A stretch of 64,000 nucleotides of DNA from Inia geoffrensis (GCA_036417435.1 CM070918.1:29953523-30017522), one strand, 5' to 3'; positions 23,880 through 36,848 are shown, counted from the first letter of the stretch. Made by a program: numbers and translations. Notes: generated from the sequence alone by a model not told the origin.

Positions 23880-26053
23880 CTGGTGCTTTTTTTTTTTGGC
23901 CGTGTTGGGTCTTCACTGCTGTGCGCGGGCTTTCTCTAGTTGCAGGCAGCCGGGGCTACTCTTCGTTGCAGTGCGAGGGCTTCTCATTGCGGTGGCTTCT
24001 CTTTTTTTTTTTAAATTTTTTTTGCGGTTTTTTGTTTTTTTAACATCTTTATTGGAGTATAATTGAATTACAACGGTGTGTTAGTTTCTGCTTTGTAACA
24101 GAGTGAATCAGTTATACATATATATATGTTCCCATATCTCTTCCCTCTTGCATCTCCCTCCCTCCCACCCTCACTATCCCACCCCTCTAGGTGGTCACAA
24201 AGCACCGAGCTGATCTCCCTGTGCTATGCGGCTGCTTCCCACTAGCTATCTATTTTACATTTGGTAGTGTATATATGTCCATGCCACTCTCTCGCTTTGT
24301 CACAGCTTACCCTTCCCCCTCCCCATATCCTCAAGTCCATGCTCTAGTAGGTCTGTGTCTTTATTCCCATCTTACCCCTAGGTTCTTCATGACCTTTTTT
24401 TTTTTTCTTAGATTCCATATATATGTGTTAGCATACGGTATTTGATTTTCTCTTTCTGACTTACTTCACTCTGTATGACAGACTCTAGGTCCATCCGCCT
24501 CACTACAAGTAACTCAATTTCGTTTCTTTCTATGGCTGAGTAATATTCCATTGTATATACGTGCCACATCTTCTTTATCCATTCATCTGTTGATGGACAC
24601 TTAGGTTGCTTCCATGTCCTGGCTATTGTAAATAGAGCTGCAGTGAACATTTTGGTACATGACTCTTTTTGAATTCTGGTTTTCTCAGGGTATATGCCCA
24701 GTAGTGGGATTGCTGGGTTGTATGGTTGTTCTATTTTTAGTTTTTTAAGGAACCTCCATACTGTTCTCCATAGTGGCTGTATCAATTTACATTCCCACCA
24801 ACAGTGCAAGAGTGTTCCCATTTACCATTACAACAAAAAGAATAAAATATCTAGGAATAAACCTACCTAAGGAGACAAAAGACCTGTATGCAGAAAGTTA
24901 TAAGACACTGATGAAAGAAATTAAAGATGATACAAATAGATGGAGAGATATACCATGTTCTTGGATTGGAAGAATCAACATTGTGAAAATGACTCTACTA
25001 CCGAAAGCAATCTATATATGCAATGCAATCCCTATCAAACTACCACTGGCATTTTTCACAGAACTAGAACAAAAAATTTCACAGTTTGTATGGCAACACA
25101 AAATACCCCGAGTAGCCAAAGCAATCTTCAGAACGAAAAACGGAGCCGGAGGAATCAGGCTCCCTGACTTCAGACTATACTACAAAGCTACAGTAATCAA
25201 GACAGTATGGTACTGGCACAAAAACAGAAATATAGATCAATGGAACAGGATAGAAAGCCCAGAGATAAACCCACGCACATATGGCCTCCTTATCTTTGAT
25301 AAAGGAGGCAAGAATATACAGTGGAGAAAAGACAGCCTCTTCAATAAGTGGTGCTGGGAAAACTGGACAGGTACATGTAAAAGTATGAAATTAGAACACT
25401 CCCTAACACCATACACAAAAATAAGCTCAAAATGGATTAAAGACCTAAATGTAAGGCCAGACACTATCAAACTCTTAGAGGAAAACATAGGCAGAACACT
25501 CTATGACATAAATCACAGCAAGATCCTTTTTGACCCACCTCCTAGAGAAATGGAAATAAAAACAAAAATAAACAAATGGGACCTAATGAAACTTCAAAGC
25601 TTTTGCACAGCAAAGGAAACCATAAACAAGACCAAAAGACAACCCTCAGAATGGGAGAAAATATTTGCAAATGAAGCAACTGACAAAGGATCAATCTCCA
25701 AAATTTACAAGCAGCTCATGCAGCTCAATAACAAAGAAACAAACAACCCAATCCAAAAATGGGCAGAAGACCTAAATAGACATTTCTCCAAAGAAGATAT
25801 ACAGATTGCCAACAAACACATGAAAGAATGCTCAGCATCATTAATCATTAGAGAAATGTGGTGGCTTCTCTTGTTTGGAGCTTGGGCTCTAGGTGCGCGG
25901 GCTTCAGTAGTTGCAGCACACGGGCTCAGTAGTTGTGGTACGTGGTCCCAGTTGCTCCGCGCGGCATGTGGGATCTTCCCCGACCAGGGATTGAACCCGT
26001 GTCCCCTGCATTGGCAGGCGGATTCTTAACCACTGCGCCACCAGGGAAGTCCC
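23880..26053 (-). mobile_element. CHR-type SINE, long type, split by an L1 insertion
   Basis: The 3' part lies at 23887-24003 and the 5' part with head ('ccaccagggaagtccc') at 25860-26053. A 1.86 kb L1 interrupts it. The SINE's own target duplication 'agaatacttgtttt' is at 23866-23879 and 26054-26067, which proves that the two halves belong together. Confidence 0.93.
24004..25859 (-). mobile_element. L1 with 5' inversion (twin priming) inside a SINE
   Basis: Minus-strand 3' segment: A-rich tail (24004-24040), 3' UTR, and ORF2 end up to [11 protein letters not shown] at about 24818. There the sequence flips: 24819-25859 is + strand ORF2 ([14 protein letters not shown] ... SLIIREM, including FNKWCWENW). 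Target duplication 'ggtggcttctctt' at 23991-24003 and 25860-25872. About 100 bp of ORF2 between IREM and GTLLH are absent. The 418-codon open frame across this junction and into the SINE is L1 ORF2 remnant plus read-through, not a host gene. Confidence 0.92.
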
Positions 26054-26329
26054 AGAATACTTGTTTTTAAAATCAACATATGTTTTATACACTACTAATA
26101 AGTGTTAATTGTCAAAAAATTAGAAAATACAGCTAAACCAAAGGAAGAAAAAATAGCCCCTATAATACTAGTACCGGGACATAACTATTGTTAGCATATT
26201 TTGGTGTCGATATTTTTTATAATTTTATAATATATTTAATACACTTACTATATTTCATTTTTTCTGTCTATCAATATGGACTCCATTATGGGTATACTTA
26301 AAATTTTTTTCCAATTTAAAGAAAAAAAA

Positions 26330-26559
26330 TTTTTTGTTTGTTTGTTTGTTTGTTTTTGCGGTACACGGGCCTCTCACTGTTGTGGCCTCTCCGTTACGGA
26401 GCACAGGCTCCGGATGCGCAGGCTCAGCGGCCATGGCTCATGGGCCCAGCTGCTCCGCGGCATGTGGGATCTTCCCGGTATCTTCCCGGACCGGGGCACG
26501 AACCCGTGTCCCCTGCATCGGCAGGCAGACTTTAAACCACTGCGTCACCAGGGAAGCCC
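26330..26559 (-). mobile_element. CHR SINE, short type, with small tandem duplication
   Basis: Minus-strand copy with a TTTG-rich tail complement and head ending 'gtcaccagggaagcccc'. A 10-11 bp segment 'atcttcccgg' is duplicated near 26469-26490. No clear target duplication. Confidence 0.9.
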
Positions 26560-26634
26560 CAGTCTTTTGTTTTTTAAAAGACATGTTTTTAGCTGAGCTT
26601 GTGCCACAGTGAGGATTATTTCTTCTATTTTTCT

Positions 26635-28200
26635 ACTTATTTTTACTGAGATAAAATTCATATGCTATCATATTCACCCTTTTAAAGTGTACAATTCAGT
26701 GGTTTTAGACCATTACAAGATTGTGCAACCATCACAGCTATCTAATTCCAGAACGTTTTCATCACCACAGAAAGAAACCCTGTACCCATTATCACTCCAG
26801 TATCCCCTTCCCCTTCAGATCCTGGAAGCCTCATGCAGACTTTTTGTCTCTGTGGATTTATGATCCTGGACATTTCATAAGAATGGAATCATATAATATG
26901 TGGCCTTTTGTGTGTGGCTTCTTTCACTTAGCATGTTTTCAGAGTTCATTTGTATTGTAGCATGTATCAGTACTTCGTTCCTTTTTATGCCTAAATATTC
27001 CAGTGTATGAATATACCACATTTTGTTTATCCATTTATTAGTTGATGGACATTTGGATTGTTTCCACTTTTTGGCTATTATAAGTAATGAACATTCATGT
27101 ACAGATTTTTTTGTGTGGACATGTGTTTTCATTTTTCTTGGGTAGATAACTTGGAGTGGAATTGCTGGGTCACATAAAGTGGCTATAATATTTTTCATTC
27201 CCACCAGCAATGTTTGAGGTTTCCAGTTTCTCCATGTTCTTGTCAATACTTTTCATTGTCTGTCTTTTTGATTATAGCCATCCTAGGGAGTGTGAAGTAG
27301 TATCTCATTGTGTTTTTTTGTTTTTTTTAATTTATTTAATTTATTTTATTTTTGGCTGCGTTGGGTATTTGTTGCTGCGCGCGAGCTTTCTCTAGTTGGC
27401 GCAAGCGGGGGCTACCCTTCGTTCCGGTGCATGTGGGCTTCTCATCACAGTGGCCTCTCGTCGCGGAGCACGGTCTCTAGGCGCGCGGGCTCAGTAGTTG
27501 TGGCTCGTGGGCTCCAGAGCACAGGCTCAGTAGTTGTGGCGCAGAGGCTTAGTTGCTCCGCAGCATGTAGGATCCTCTCCGACCAGGGCTTGAACCCATG
27601 TCCCCTGCACTGGCAGGTGTATTCCCAACCATTGCGCCAGCAGAGAAGCCCTCATTGTGGTTTTGATTGCATTTCCCTAACAACTAAGGATGTTGAGCAT
27701 CTTTTCATGTGCTTGTAGGTTGCGTGTGTATCTTCTTTGGAGAAATGTCTATTTAAGACGCTTGCCCAGTTTTTTCTAGTGGACTTTTTATTGTTTATGG
27801 TAAGAGTTCTTTATATATTCTGGATCGTAGACCCTTATCAGATAGATGATTTGCAGATATTTTCTCCCATTTTGTGGATTGTCTTTGTATTATCTTGATA
27901 TTGTCCTTTGAGGCACAGAGTTTTGTTTGTTTGTTCTATTTTATAAATTCCAATTTGTCTATTATTATTTTTCTGTTTCTTGTGCTTTAGGTGTCATATC
28001 TAAGAAACCATTGCCAAGATCACAAAAATTGACCCCTATTTTGCCTTTTAAGAGTCTTACAGTTTTAGCTCTTAAATTTAGGTCTTTGATCCATTTTGAA
28101 TTCACTTTTGCATATGGTGTGAGGTAGAGGTCCAAGTTCATTCTTTTGCCTGTGGATATGAGGTTGTCCCAGCACCATTTGTTAAAGACCATTCTTTCTC
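26635..28200 (-). mobile_element. L1 3' half, antisense, split by a SINE
   Basis: 3' UTR 'cacccttttaaagtgtacaattcagtgg' at 26675, ORF2 end 'ttagttgatggacatttgg' near 27039, and further ORF2 to 28195 (minus-strand FNKWCWDNL). A long SINE interrupts at 27318-27650. Confidence 0.85.
27318..27650 (-). mobile_element. CHR-type SINE, long type
   Basis: About 330 bp. Target duplication 'ctcattgtgttttt' at 27304-27317 and 'ctcattgtggtttt' at 27651-27664 within the L1. Confidence 0.92.
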
Positions 28201-28527
28201 CATAAATTGTCTTGCCAAATGGTTATTTCTTGAGGATAAAGTTTTAGCCTGGAGAATGTTTATATCTTTTAAGGCTTTTGCCAAATTTTCCTGTGGAAAG
28301 ATTGGATCAGTTTACCCTTACATTAGCAGTGTGCAAGAGTCCGAATTTTCCCTAAACCTTCACCAATGCTACATGTTACAAATAAAAGCAAATACCAATA
28401 CAAAAGAAAACATTTTTTTGCCAATTTTATAGGTAAAAAATAGTATTTTACTGATTTCATTTGCACATACCTTCACATTAATTGGCTATTTATTTTTCTT
28501 TTCAATTTCTTATTTCCCTTGCTATCT

Positions 28528-29005
28528 TTTTTTATTGGAGTATAATTGCTTTACAATGTTGTGTTAGTTTCTGCTGTACAGTGAAGTGAATCAGCTATAT
28601 GTATACCTATATCCTCTCCCTCTTAGGCCTCCCTCCCACCCCGCCCTCCATCCCACCCATCTAGGTTGTCACGGAGCACCAAGCTGAGCTCCCTGTGCTA
28701 TACAGCAGGTTCCCAATCGCTATCTGTTTTACATGTGGTAGTGTTCTTATGTCAAACCTAATCTCGCAATTCATTCCATCCACCCCTTTTCCCCTCTGTC
28801 CACATGTCTGTTCTCTATGTCTACGTCTCTATTCCTGCCCTACAAATAGGGCATTTGTACCATTTTTCTAGATTCCACATATACGCGTTAATATACGATA
28901 TTTGTTTTTCTCTTTCTGGCTTACTTCACTCTGTATGACAGACTCTAGGTCCATCCACATCTCTACAAATGACCCAGTTTCGTTCCTTTTTCTTGGAGAT
29001 GTTTG
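28528..29005 (-). mobile_element. L1 3' UTR, antisense, 5'-truncated, younger type
   Basis: 'ttattggagtataattgctttacaatgttgtgttagtttctgctgta' begins the 3' end; 'ttacttcactctgtatgacagactctaggtccatcca' lies at the other end. The same 3' end type recurs at 24041, 38407 and 39140. Confidence 0.85.
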
Positions 29006-29079
29006 TCTTATTTATAAGAGCCCTTGTTCTGTCCTATTACAAATATTACAAATACATGTAATTTTTTAATTATAATTTT

Positions 29080-29530
29080 ATGATTTATAAATAGCTTTTA
29101 TTAGGATATAATTTATATATAATAAATTCACCTATTTAAATTGTACAGATAGGTGACTTTTGGAAATATATACAGTGTGTGACCACAACAATCAAAATGT
29201 AGGAAGAAGGTATAGAAGATTTCCATCACTCAGAAAGTACCCTCATGCCCGTTACAGTCAGTTGCTTTACCCCATCGCTTCCCCTGAGCAACCACTTTTG
29301 CCTTTTCTAGGATTTTGATTAAATGGAATTATATGTGCTGAGTAGTCTTTTGTGCCTGACTTCTTTCTCTTAGCCTGATGTTTTGGAGATTCATGCATAT
29401 TGTGTGTTATATAGTTGTTTGTTACTTTTTAACGCCGAGTAGCATTTTTATTGTATGGATCTATCACAATATGTTCATCCATTCTTTATGACATCGATTT
29501 TGTAAACATGTCCTCTGCTTTTGGTTCTTT
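29080..29530 (-). mobile_element. Old L1 3' fragment, antisense
   Basis: 'ttattaggatataatttatatataataaattcacc' and 'cgccgagtagcatttttattgtatggatctatcaca' are diverged L1 3' sequence. Confidence 0.65.
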
Positions 29531-29867
29531 ATTACTTGTTGATTTTGTGACTCATCTGCAAACAGACCAGGATGATCAAACGGTTTTTTGGTTGGATAAT
29601 CTACTGCTGTATGCAAGCCGCTGTGCTAGACTTTTTGTGGGAAGTAAAGACAGTAAAACATTCTCTGCCTTCTAAGAAATTACGGTCTGGTTGGATACAG
29701 TGGATAAGGTGGAGAGGTTGCTCTTGACTAGTGAGGTAAGGGCAAACTTTGAGAAGAGTAGAGATTTTTTGCTAATGTTTTGAAAGATTGGTTAGGATGT
29801 GGAGGGTTGGAAAGGAAAAATTGGTTATACAGGTTTCATATGACAAGCCCTAAAGGGATAGGTTGGA
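29531..29867. other. Intron 1, nothing recognised
   Basis: About 340 bases of intronic sequence with no repeat I can name, possibly a decayed MIR around 29600-29700. Confidence 0.4.
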
Positions 29868-30098
29868 TATACAGTGATCCCTGGGTAGCCATAGGGGATT
29901 GGTTCCAGGATGGATACCAAAACTCGGGGATGCTCAAATCCCTTACATAAAATGGTGTAGTGCAATGAATACAGTTGGCCCTCCGTATCTGTGGGGTTTG
30001 CATCTGTGGAATCAACCAACCTCAGATTGAGATTTTGATCTGTGGCTGGTTGATTGTTTGGATGTGAAACCCACGGACACGGAGGGCTGACTGTGTAG
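29868..30098 (-). mobile_element. MER2-like Tigger DNA transposon, antisense
   Basis: Left end 'atacagtgatccctgggtagccat', internal 'ttggccctccgtatctgtgggg' and 'aatcaaccaacctcagattgagattttgatctg', right end 'cacggagggctgactgtgtag' resemble the MER2 (Tigger/pogo) terminal regions with the middle deleted. Confidence 0.65.
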
Positions 30099-30205
30099 TA
30101 TTTAGCATAATCGAGATAGATGGGGAGCAGCATCTACTATGATGGGCTGTAATGGTTGACCTTTCTTAGAGGAATTTGAGATCTGAAATACTCTACTTCA
30201 TTTTT

Positions 30206-30412
30206 TTTTCTTTTTTTTTTTGCGGTATGCGGGCCTCTCACTGTTGTGGCCTCTCCCGTTGCGGAGCACAGGCTCCGGGCGCGCAGGCTTAGCGGCCATG
30301 GCTCACGGGCCCAGCCGCTCCGCGGCACGTGGGATTTTCCCAGACCGGGGCATGAACCCGTGTCCCCTGCATCGGCAGGAGGACTCTCAACCACTGCGCC
30401 ACCAGGGAAGCT
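30206..30412 (-). mobile_element. CHR SINE, short type
   Basis: Near-consensus copy. Target duplication 'ctctacttcatttttt' at about 30190-30205 and 30413-30428. Confidence 0.93.
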
Positions 30413-30424
30413 CTCTACTTCATT

Positions 30425-31130
30425 TTTTAAAACATTTTTATTATGGAGAATCACAAACAGTATGAAAGTACATAGAATAGATAATGAACTTCCATGTACT
30501 CATCACACAACTTCAACAGTCATCAACCCATGGCCAAACTCATTCCACTTGCATGCCAGTCCATTTCCACCCCACATTATTTTGAAGCAAATTCCAGATG
30601 TCGCATCATTTTATATAAATGTTTCTATATGCATGCGTCTCTAGGTAAGGACTTAAAAAGAAACCATAATCGTGATACTATTATTACACCTGAATAAGTT
30701 AACAATAATTCCTTAGTTACCTCAAATACCCAATGTTTATATTTCCCCAATTGTGCCATAGTTATTTTTTTTAACAGTTTGTTCAAATCAGAATCCAAAT
30801 GAGTTTCTTGCATTGCTGTTGGTTGAAATGCCTTTTTAATCTTTTAATCAACAGCTTTCTCTGCTGTCTGTTTTCCCCCCATTAATTTATTTGTTGAGGA
30901 AGCTGGGTTGTTTTTCCTATAGATTTTTCTACTTTCTGAGTTTGGCTAATTGCATTCCTGTGGTGTCAATTTAGTATGTTCTGTGTCCCCCTGTATTTTC
31001 TATAAACCTGTAATTAGATCTAGAGGCTTGTTTAGATTTGTTGTTGTTGTTTTCTGCAAGAATACTTCATAGAGGGTGGTGTGTACTTTTCCCAGGATAC
31101 ATTTAGTATTTGAATGTCTTTATTTCTGTG
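30425..31130 (-). mobile_element. Old L1 3' end, antisense
   Basis: 'gtatgaaagtacatagaatagataatgaacttccatgtactcatcac' and 'ttattttgaagcaaattccagatgtc' are a typical old L1 3' UTR in antisense. The right boundary is vague. Confidence 0.6.
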
Positions 31131-32055
31131 ATATTAGTAGCCATTAATGATCATTGCCTATAAATATTAGTTCATTATTAGAGTTGTAAACTTGGGATCT
31201 TCTTATTCTCTTGATCCTTTATCATTTATTAGCTGAAACACTCCTAAAAGGAGAAACTTTCCCTCCTCAACCATTTGGTTGTCCTGAGGGTACGGTTCCC
31301 ATAGGGAAAACAGGATAAGAGTGAGAAAGGGGATATAACTTTTAACTAGCTCTGTTAATGAGCTGTCATCCCTCAGGAAAGAGAAGCAAGGTGGGCTGCA
31401 GGAAGCTGAAGTGGGCTTTGGGCTGACTAGTGCCTGGTGTGTGGAAGAGGAAGTAGTGAACTGTACGTGACCTTTGGTCGGTGGCTGGGACTGTCAGTGG
31501 AGCCCTTGGCCCACAGGCACACCTGACCTTTGCTTTCAGCTTGTAGTAGCTGAAGAAAACCATGATGGATGTAGTGGCCTGTGAGCCTCTGCTCAGGAGG
31601 CAGAATTCTCACAGCCTTAACTTGACAACCAGAGTAATACATTTATTTTTCCTTTAAACTTGGATTATGTTTCTTCATCTTGTGCTAATATTCTTTAACC
31701 TTAGGCTAAAGAATGCTGTAACCCATACAGCATTATAGGAAGGATTCCTACCGGGGAGTAAATGTTTAACACTTTACCTCCAATCAGATACTTATTTTAA
31801 AGGTTACTATTTACGTATAAAAACCATGAGCAAGGTGTGTAAAGGAAGGGCAGTATGACCTCTGTAAAGGAAGGCTCCAAGATGATAACATGAATCGAGC
31901 CTCAAGATCATGGTTTGGCTTCAGCTTCCTTAGGAGTTTGTGGTTGCCCCTTCTGGGGAGTCAGCGGGCAGGGAAAACTGTGAGACCTGGGCAAAGTGGA
32001 GATATTCATGGACATTTCTGTTCTGAAGTAGCTGGTTCCTCTTTCCTTCCCCAAG
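31131..32055. other. Intron 1, nothing recognised
   Basis: About 0.9 kb without coding or repeat signals I can name. Confidence 0.45.
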
Positions 32056-32058
32056 AGC

Positions 32059-32059
<1 letters not shown>

Positions 32060-32126
<67 letters not shown>

Positions 32127-32158
32127 GTATATATGTGTGTGTACGTGTGTGTATATGA
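32060..32158 (+). repeat. (TG)n microsatellite
   Basis: More than thirty uninterrupted TG units, then an imperfect 'tatatatgtgtgtgtacgtgtgtgtatatg' extension. Confidence 0.95.
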
Positions 32159-33138
32159 TGTTTTCTTGAGCAGTTTTACGTTTACAGAAAAATTGAACAG
32201 AAAGTACAGAGTTCTCATATACTCCCTCACTTCCCCACTCCCACCCCAGTTCCTCTATAATTAATATATTGTATTTATTGTATTTGTTATAATTGATGGG
32301 CCATATATTGATACATTGCAACTAATTAAAGTCCATAGTTTACTGTTAGGTTTCACTCTTTGTGTTGTACATTCTGTGGATTTGGCAAATGTATATAATG
32401 ACTTGTATCCATCATTATACAGAATGATATCACGCAGAATAGTTTCACTGCCCTAAAAATCCTGTGTTCTACCTGTTCATCTCTCTCTCCCCCTGAGCCC
32501 CTGGCAGCCACTGATCTTTTTATTGTCTCCGTTATTTTGTGTTTTCCAGAATGTTATATAGTTGGAATCATACAGTATGTGACCATTTCAGATTGTCTAC
32601 TTTCACTTAGCAGTATGCATTTAAGGTTCCTCTGTATCTTTTCCTGGCTTGATAGCTCATTTTTATTGCTGAATAGTACTCCATTGTATGGATGTACCAC
32701 AGCTTATGTATCCAATTACCTGTTGAAGGACATCTTGGTTATTCCAGGTTTGGGCAGTTATGAATAAAGCTGTTGTAAACATCTGTGTGAAGGTTTTTGT
32801 GTGAACATAAGTTTTCAGCTCCTTTGGGTTAACACCAAGGAGTGTGAGATTCCTGGATGGATGGTAAGAGTATATTAAGTTCTATAAGAAACTGCCAAAC
32901 TGTCTTCCAAAGTGACTGTTCTATTTTGCATTCCCACCAGCAATGAATGTGAATTCTTTTTGCTCCACATCCTCTCCAGCATTTGGTGTTGTCAGTGTTT
33001 TGGATTTTGGCCATTCTAATAGGTGTATAGTGGTATCTCGTTTTAATTTGCAGTTCCCTAATGACATATGATGTCAGGTATCTTTTCTTATACTTGTCAT
33101 CTGTATTTCCTTTGGTGAGGTGTCTCCTCAGATACTTT

Positions 33139-33250
33139 GCTTTTTTTCTTTTTTTTTAATTGAAGTATAGGTGACTTACAATATTGTATTAATTTCAGGT
33201 GTACCACATAGAATTTGATATTTTTATAGATGATACTCCATGTTTTGTTC
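33139..33250 (-). mobile_element. Very short L1 3' end insertion
   Basis: 'tttttttttaattgaagtataggtgacttacaatattgtattaatttcaggtg' is an L1 3' terminus of about 100 bp placed inside the older L1, which continues on both sides. Confidence 0.65.
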
Positions 33251-33274
33251 ATTTGTAAGTTAGGTTATTTTCTT

Positions 33275-33569
33275 TCTTTTTTTTTTTTTAAATTAATTTA
33301 TTTATTTTTGCTGTGTTGGGTCTTCATTTCTGCGTGAGGGCCTTCTCCAGTTGGGGCAAGCAGGGACCACTCTTCATCGCAGCGCGCAGGCCTCTCACTA
33401 TCACGACTTCTCTTGTCGCGGAGCACGGGCTCCAGACGTGTAGGCTCAGTAGTTGTGGCTCACGGGCTTAGTTGCTCTGCGGCATGTGGGATCTTCCCAG
33501 ACCAGGGCTCGAACCCGTGTCCCCTGCATTGGCAGGCAGAATCTCAACCACTGTGCCACCAGGGAAGCC
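33275..33569 (-). mobile_element. CHR-type SINE, long type
   Basis: Ends 'gccaccagggaagccc'. Perfect 17-bp target duplication 'agttaggttattttctt' at about 33258-33274 and 33570-33586. Confidence 0.93.
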
Positions 33570-33639
33570 CAGTTAGGTTATTTTCTTATTGTTGAGTTTT
33601 AAATATTTTGGATACCAGTCCTTTATTAAATATGTATTT

Positions 33640-34012
33640 TTAAAAAATTATTTATTTAATTTATTTTTGGCTGTGTCAGGTCTTTGTTGTGGCATGCGGA
33701 ATCTTTATTGAAGCATACAGGATCTTTCGTTGTGGTGCCTGGGCTCTTCGTTGCGACACTCGGGCTTCTCTCTAGTTGTGGTGTATGGGTTTCCTCTTCT
33801 CTAGTTGTGCGCAGGCAGGCTCCAGGGTGCATGGACTCTGTAGTTTGCGACCCGCAGCCTCTCTAGTTGAGGCGCGTGAGCTTATTAATTGTGGTGCGCA
33901 GTCTTAGTTGCCCTGCAGCATGTGGGATCTTAGTTCCCCGACCAGGGGTTGAACCCGCATCCCCTGCATTGCAAAGTGGATTCTTTAACACTGGACCACC
34001 AGGGAAGTCCCT
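33640..34012 (-). mobile_element. CHR-type SINE, long type, divergent
   Basis: About 370 bp, with 'ggctgtgtcaggtctttgttgtgg' and head 'accaccagggaagtccc'. Approximate target duplication 'ttaaatatgtattttt' / 'ttaaatatttgttttt'. Confidence 0.85.
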
Positions 34013-34249
34013 TAAATATTTGTTTTTTTAAAAAAGTTTTACCAGTTGATGGCTTGCCCTTTCCTTCTTTTGACAGTGTCTTTTGCAGAGCAGAAGTTTT
34101 TACTTTTAGTGAAGTCCAATTTAGCAATTTTCTTTTATGGACTGTGCTTTTGGTATTGTGTCTGAAAAGTCATGGCCAAACTCAAGGTCACCTAAATTTT
34201 TTCTTAGGTTATCTTCTAGGAATTTTATAGTTTTGTGTGTTTTCTTTTG

Positions 34250-34459
34250 TTTGTTTGTTTTTCTTTTGCGGTACATGGGCCTCTCACTGTTGCGGCCTCT
34301 CCCGTTGCGGAGCACAGGCTCCGGACTTGCAGGCTCAGCGGCCATGGCTCACGGGCCCAGCTGCTCCATGGCATGTGGGATCCTCCCGGACCGGGGCATG
34401 AACCCATGTCCCCTGCATCGGCAGGCGGACTCTCAACCACTGCGCCACCAGGGAAGCCC
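34250..34459 (-). mobile_element. CHR SINE, short type
   Basis: TTTG-rich tail complement, full body, head ending 'gccaccagggaagccc'. Target duplication 'tagttttgtgtgtttt' / 'tagttttgtgttttac' at about 34230 and 34462. Confidence 0.92.
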
Positions 34460-35452
34460 TGTAGTTTTGTGTTTTACATTTAGGTATATGATCCATGTTT
34501 TAGTTAATATTTATGAAAGATGGACGATCTGTGTCTAGATTCAATTTTTTGCATGTGAGTGTCCAGTTGTTCTAGCACCATTTTCTAAAAAGACTGTCCT
34601 TGCTCCATTGAATTGCCTTTGTTCCTTTGTCAGAGATCAGTGGACCATATTTTGTGTAGGTATATTTCTGGGCTTTCTATTCTGTTCCATGTCTAGTCTT
34701 TTGCCAGTACCACACTGTCTTGATTACTTTAGCATCATAGTAAGTCTTGAAGTCAGGTATTGTCATTCCTCTGACTTTATTCTTCTCCTTCTATATTATT
34801 TTGGCTATTCTGGATCTTTTGCCTTTCCATATAAATTTTAGAATCAGTTTGTTGATATCTACAAAATGTCTTGCTGAATTTTGATTGGGATTTCATCGAA
34901 TCTGTAGATCAAGTTGCAAAGAAATGGAATAGACCTTTGACTTCTTTCATCAGAGTTTTGTAGTTTTCTTCATATAGATCTTGATCATATGTTGTTACAT
35001 TTATACCTAAGTATTTCTGTTTTGGGTTTTTTTTTAAATGGTATTGCAATTTAAATTTCATATTTCAGTTGTTTATTGCTGGTATATAAGGAAGCAGTTG
35101 ACTTTTGTTTATTAACTTTGTATCCTGTAACCTTGCTATAATGGCTTATTAGTTCCAGGAATTTTTTTGTTACTTCTTTGGGATTTTCTACATAGATAAT
35201 CATGTCAGTAGCAAACAAAGGCAATTTTATTCTTCCTTTCCAATACGTACACTTTTTATTTCCTTGTTTTGTTTTATTGCATTGGGACGTCCAGTATGAT
35301 GCTGATGAGGAGTGGTGAGAGTGGACATCTTGCCTTGTCCCTGATCTTAGTGGGAAAGCATCTAAGTTCTTATCATTAAGTAGCTGTAAGATATTTGTAA
35401 TATGTTCATTATCAAGTTGAGTAACTTCCCCTCTATTTCCGGTTTCCTGAGT

Positions 35453-35571
35453 TTTTTTTTTTTTTTGCGGGGGGTGGGGCGCACCACGAGCCATGGGGGA
35501 ATATTAGTTCTCCAGCTAGGGATTGGACCCGTGCCCCCTGCAGTCGTAACCATTGGACCACCATGGAATTC
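35453..35571 (-). mobile_element. Small CHR-type SINE
   Basis: About 120 bp: T-run, 'ccagctagggattggacccgtgcc', head 'ccaccatggaattccc'. Target duplication 'ttcctgagt' at 35443-35451 and 35574-35582. Confidence 0.85.
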
Positions 35572-36485
35572 CCTTCCTGAGTGTTTTTGATTGGGTGTTA
35601 GATTTTTTCCAAATGCTTTTTCTGTCTATTTGATATGATTATAGGATTTTTCTTCTTTAGCCTGTTGATGTGATGGATTACATAAATTTATTTTTGAATG
35701 TTGACTCAGTCTTGCATACCTGGAATAAATCCTACTTGGTCATGGTGTATAATTCTTTTTGTACATTGTTGTATTTGGTTTGCTAATATTTTGTTCAAGA
35801 TTTTTACATCTGTGTTCAGAGATACATCAGAGATATTGGTCTGTAGTTTTTCTTTCTTACAATGTCTTTGGTTTGGGGATTAGGGTAATCGTCTCAGAGA
35901 ATGCATTACAAACGATTTCCTCTGCTTCTATTTTCTGGAAGAGATTGTAGAAAATTAAGATAATTTCTTCCTTAGATCTTTGGTAGACTTCCCTAGTGAA
36001 CCCATCTGGGGTTGTTGCTTTTTATTTTAAGAGCGTTATTAGTTATTGATTCAGTTTCCTTAATAGACATAGGCCTATTCAGATTGTTCTGTTCTTCTTG
36101 TATAAATCCTGGTCGATTGTCTCTTTCAAGGAATTGGTCTATTTTATCTAGGTTATCAATTTGTGGGTTCATAATATTTCTTTATCTTCCTGTTAATATC
36201 CATAGGATCAGTAGTGATGGCCCTTCATTCATTTCTGATGTTAGTAATTAGTGTCTTCTCTCTTTTTTCTCAATTTGGCTAGAGGTTTATCCATTTCATT
36301 GATCTTTCCAAAGAGTCAGCTTTTGTTTCACTGATTTTTCTCTATAGATTTCTTTTCTCACTGATTTCTGCTCAAATTTTAATTATTTTTCTCGTCCTAA
36401 CTTTGAACATAATTTGTTCACTTTTTTCTAGTTTCCTAAGGTAGAAACTTAGATAATTGAATTTTAGATCTCTCTTCTTTTCTTT

Positions 36486-36848
36486 CTTTTTTAAAAAATA
36501 AATTTATTTATTTTATTTATTGATTTTGGGCTGCACTGGGTCTTCATTGGTGCTCGCAGGCTTTCTCTAGTTGCAGCAAGCAGGGGCTACTCTTCGTTGT
36601 GGTGTGTGGGCTTCTCATTGCGGTGGCTTCTCTTGTTGCAGAGCACAGGCTCTAGGCATGCAGGCTTCCGTAGTTGTGGCACGTGGGCTCAGTAGTTGTG
36701 GCTTGTAGGCTCCAGAGTACAGGCTCAGCAGCTGTGGCGCACGGGCCCAGGTGCTCCGCGGCATGTGGGATCTTCCCGGACCAGGGCTCGAACCCATGTC
36801 CCATGCATTGGCAGGCGGGCTCTCAATCACTGCGCCACCAGGGAATCC
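36486..36848 (-). mobile_element. CHR-type SINE, long type
   Basis: About 360 bp with TTTA-rich tail complement and head 'gccaccagggaatccc'. Flanked by 'tcttcttttcttt' / 'tcttcttttctaa'. Confidence 0.9.

Noticed and set aside
24773..26029. 418-codon open frame on the + strand
   Set aside because: It starts in antisense L1, continues through an inverted L1 ORF2 fragment and ends in SINE sequence. A retrotransposon remnant, not a host gene.
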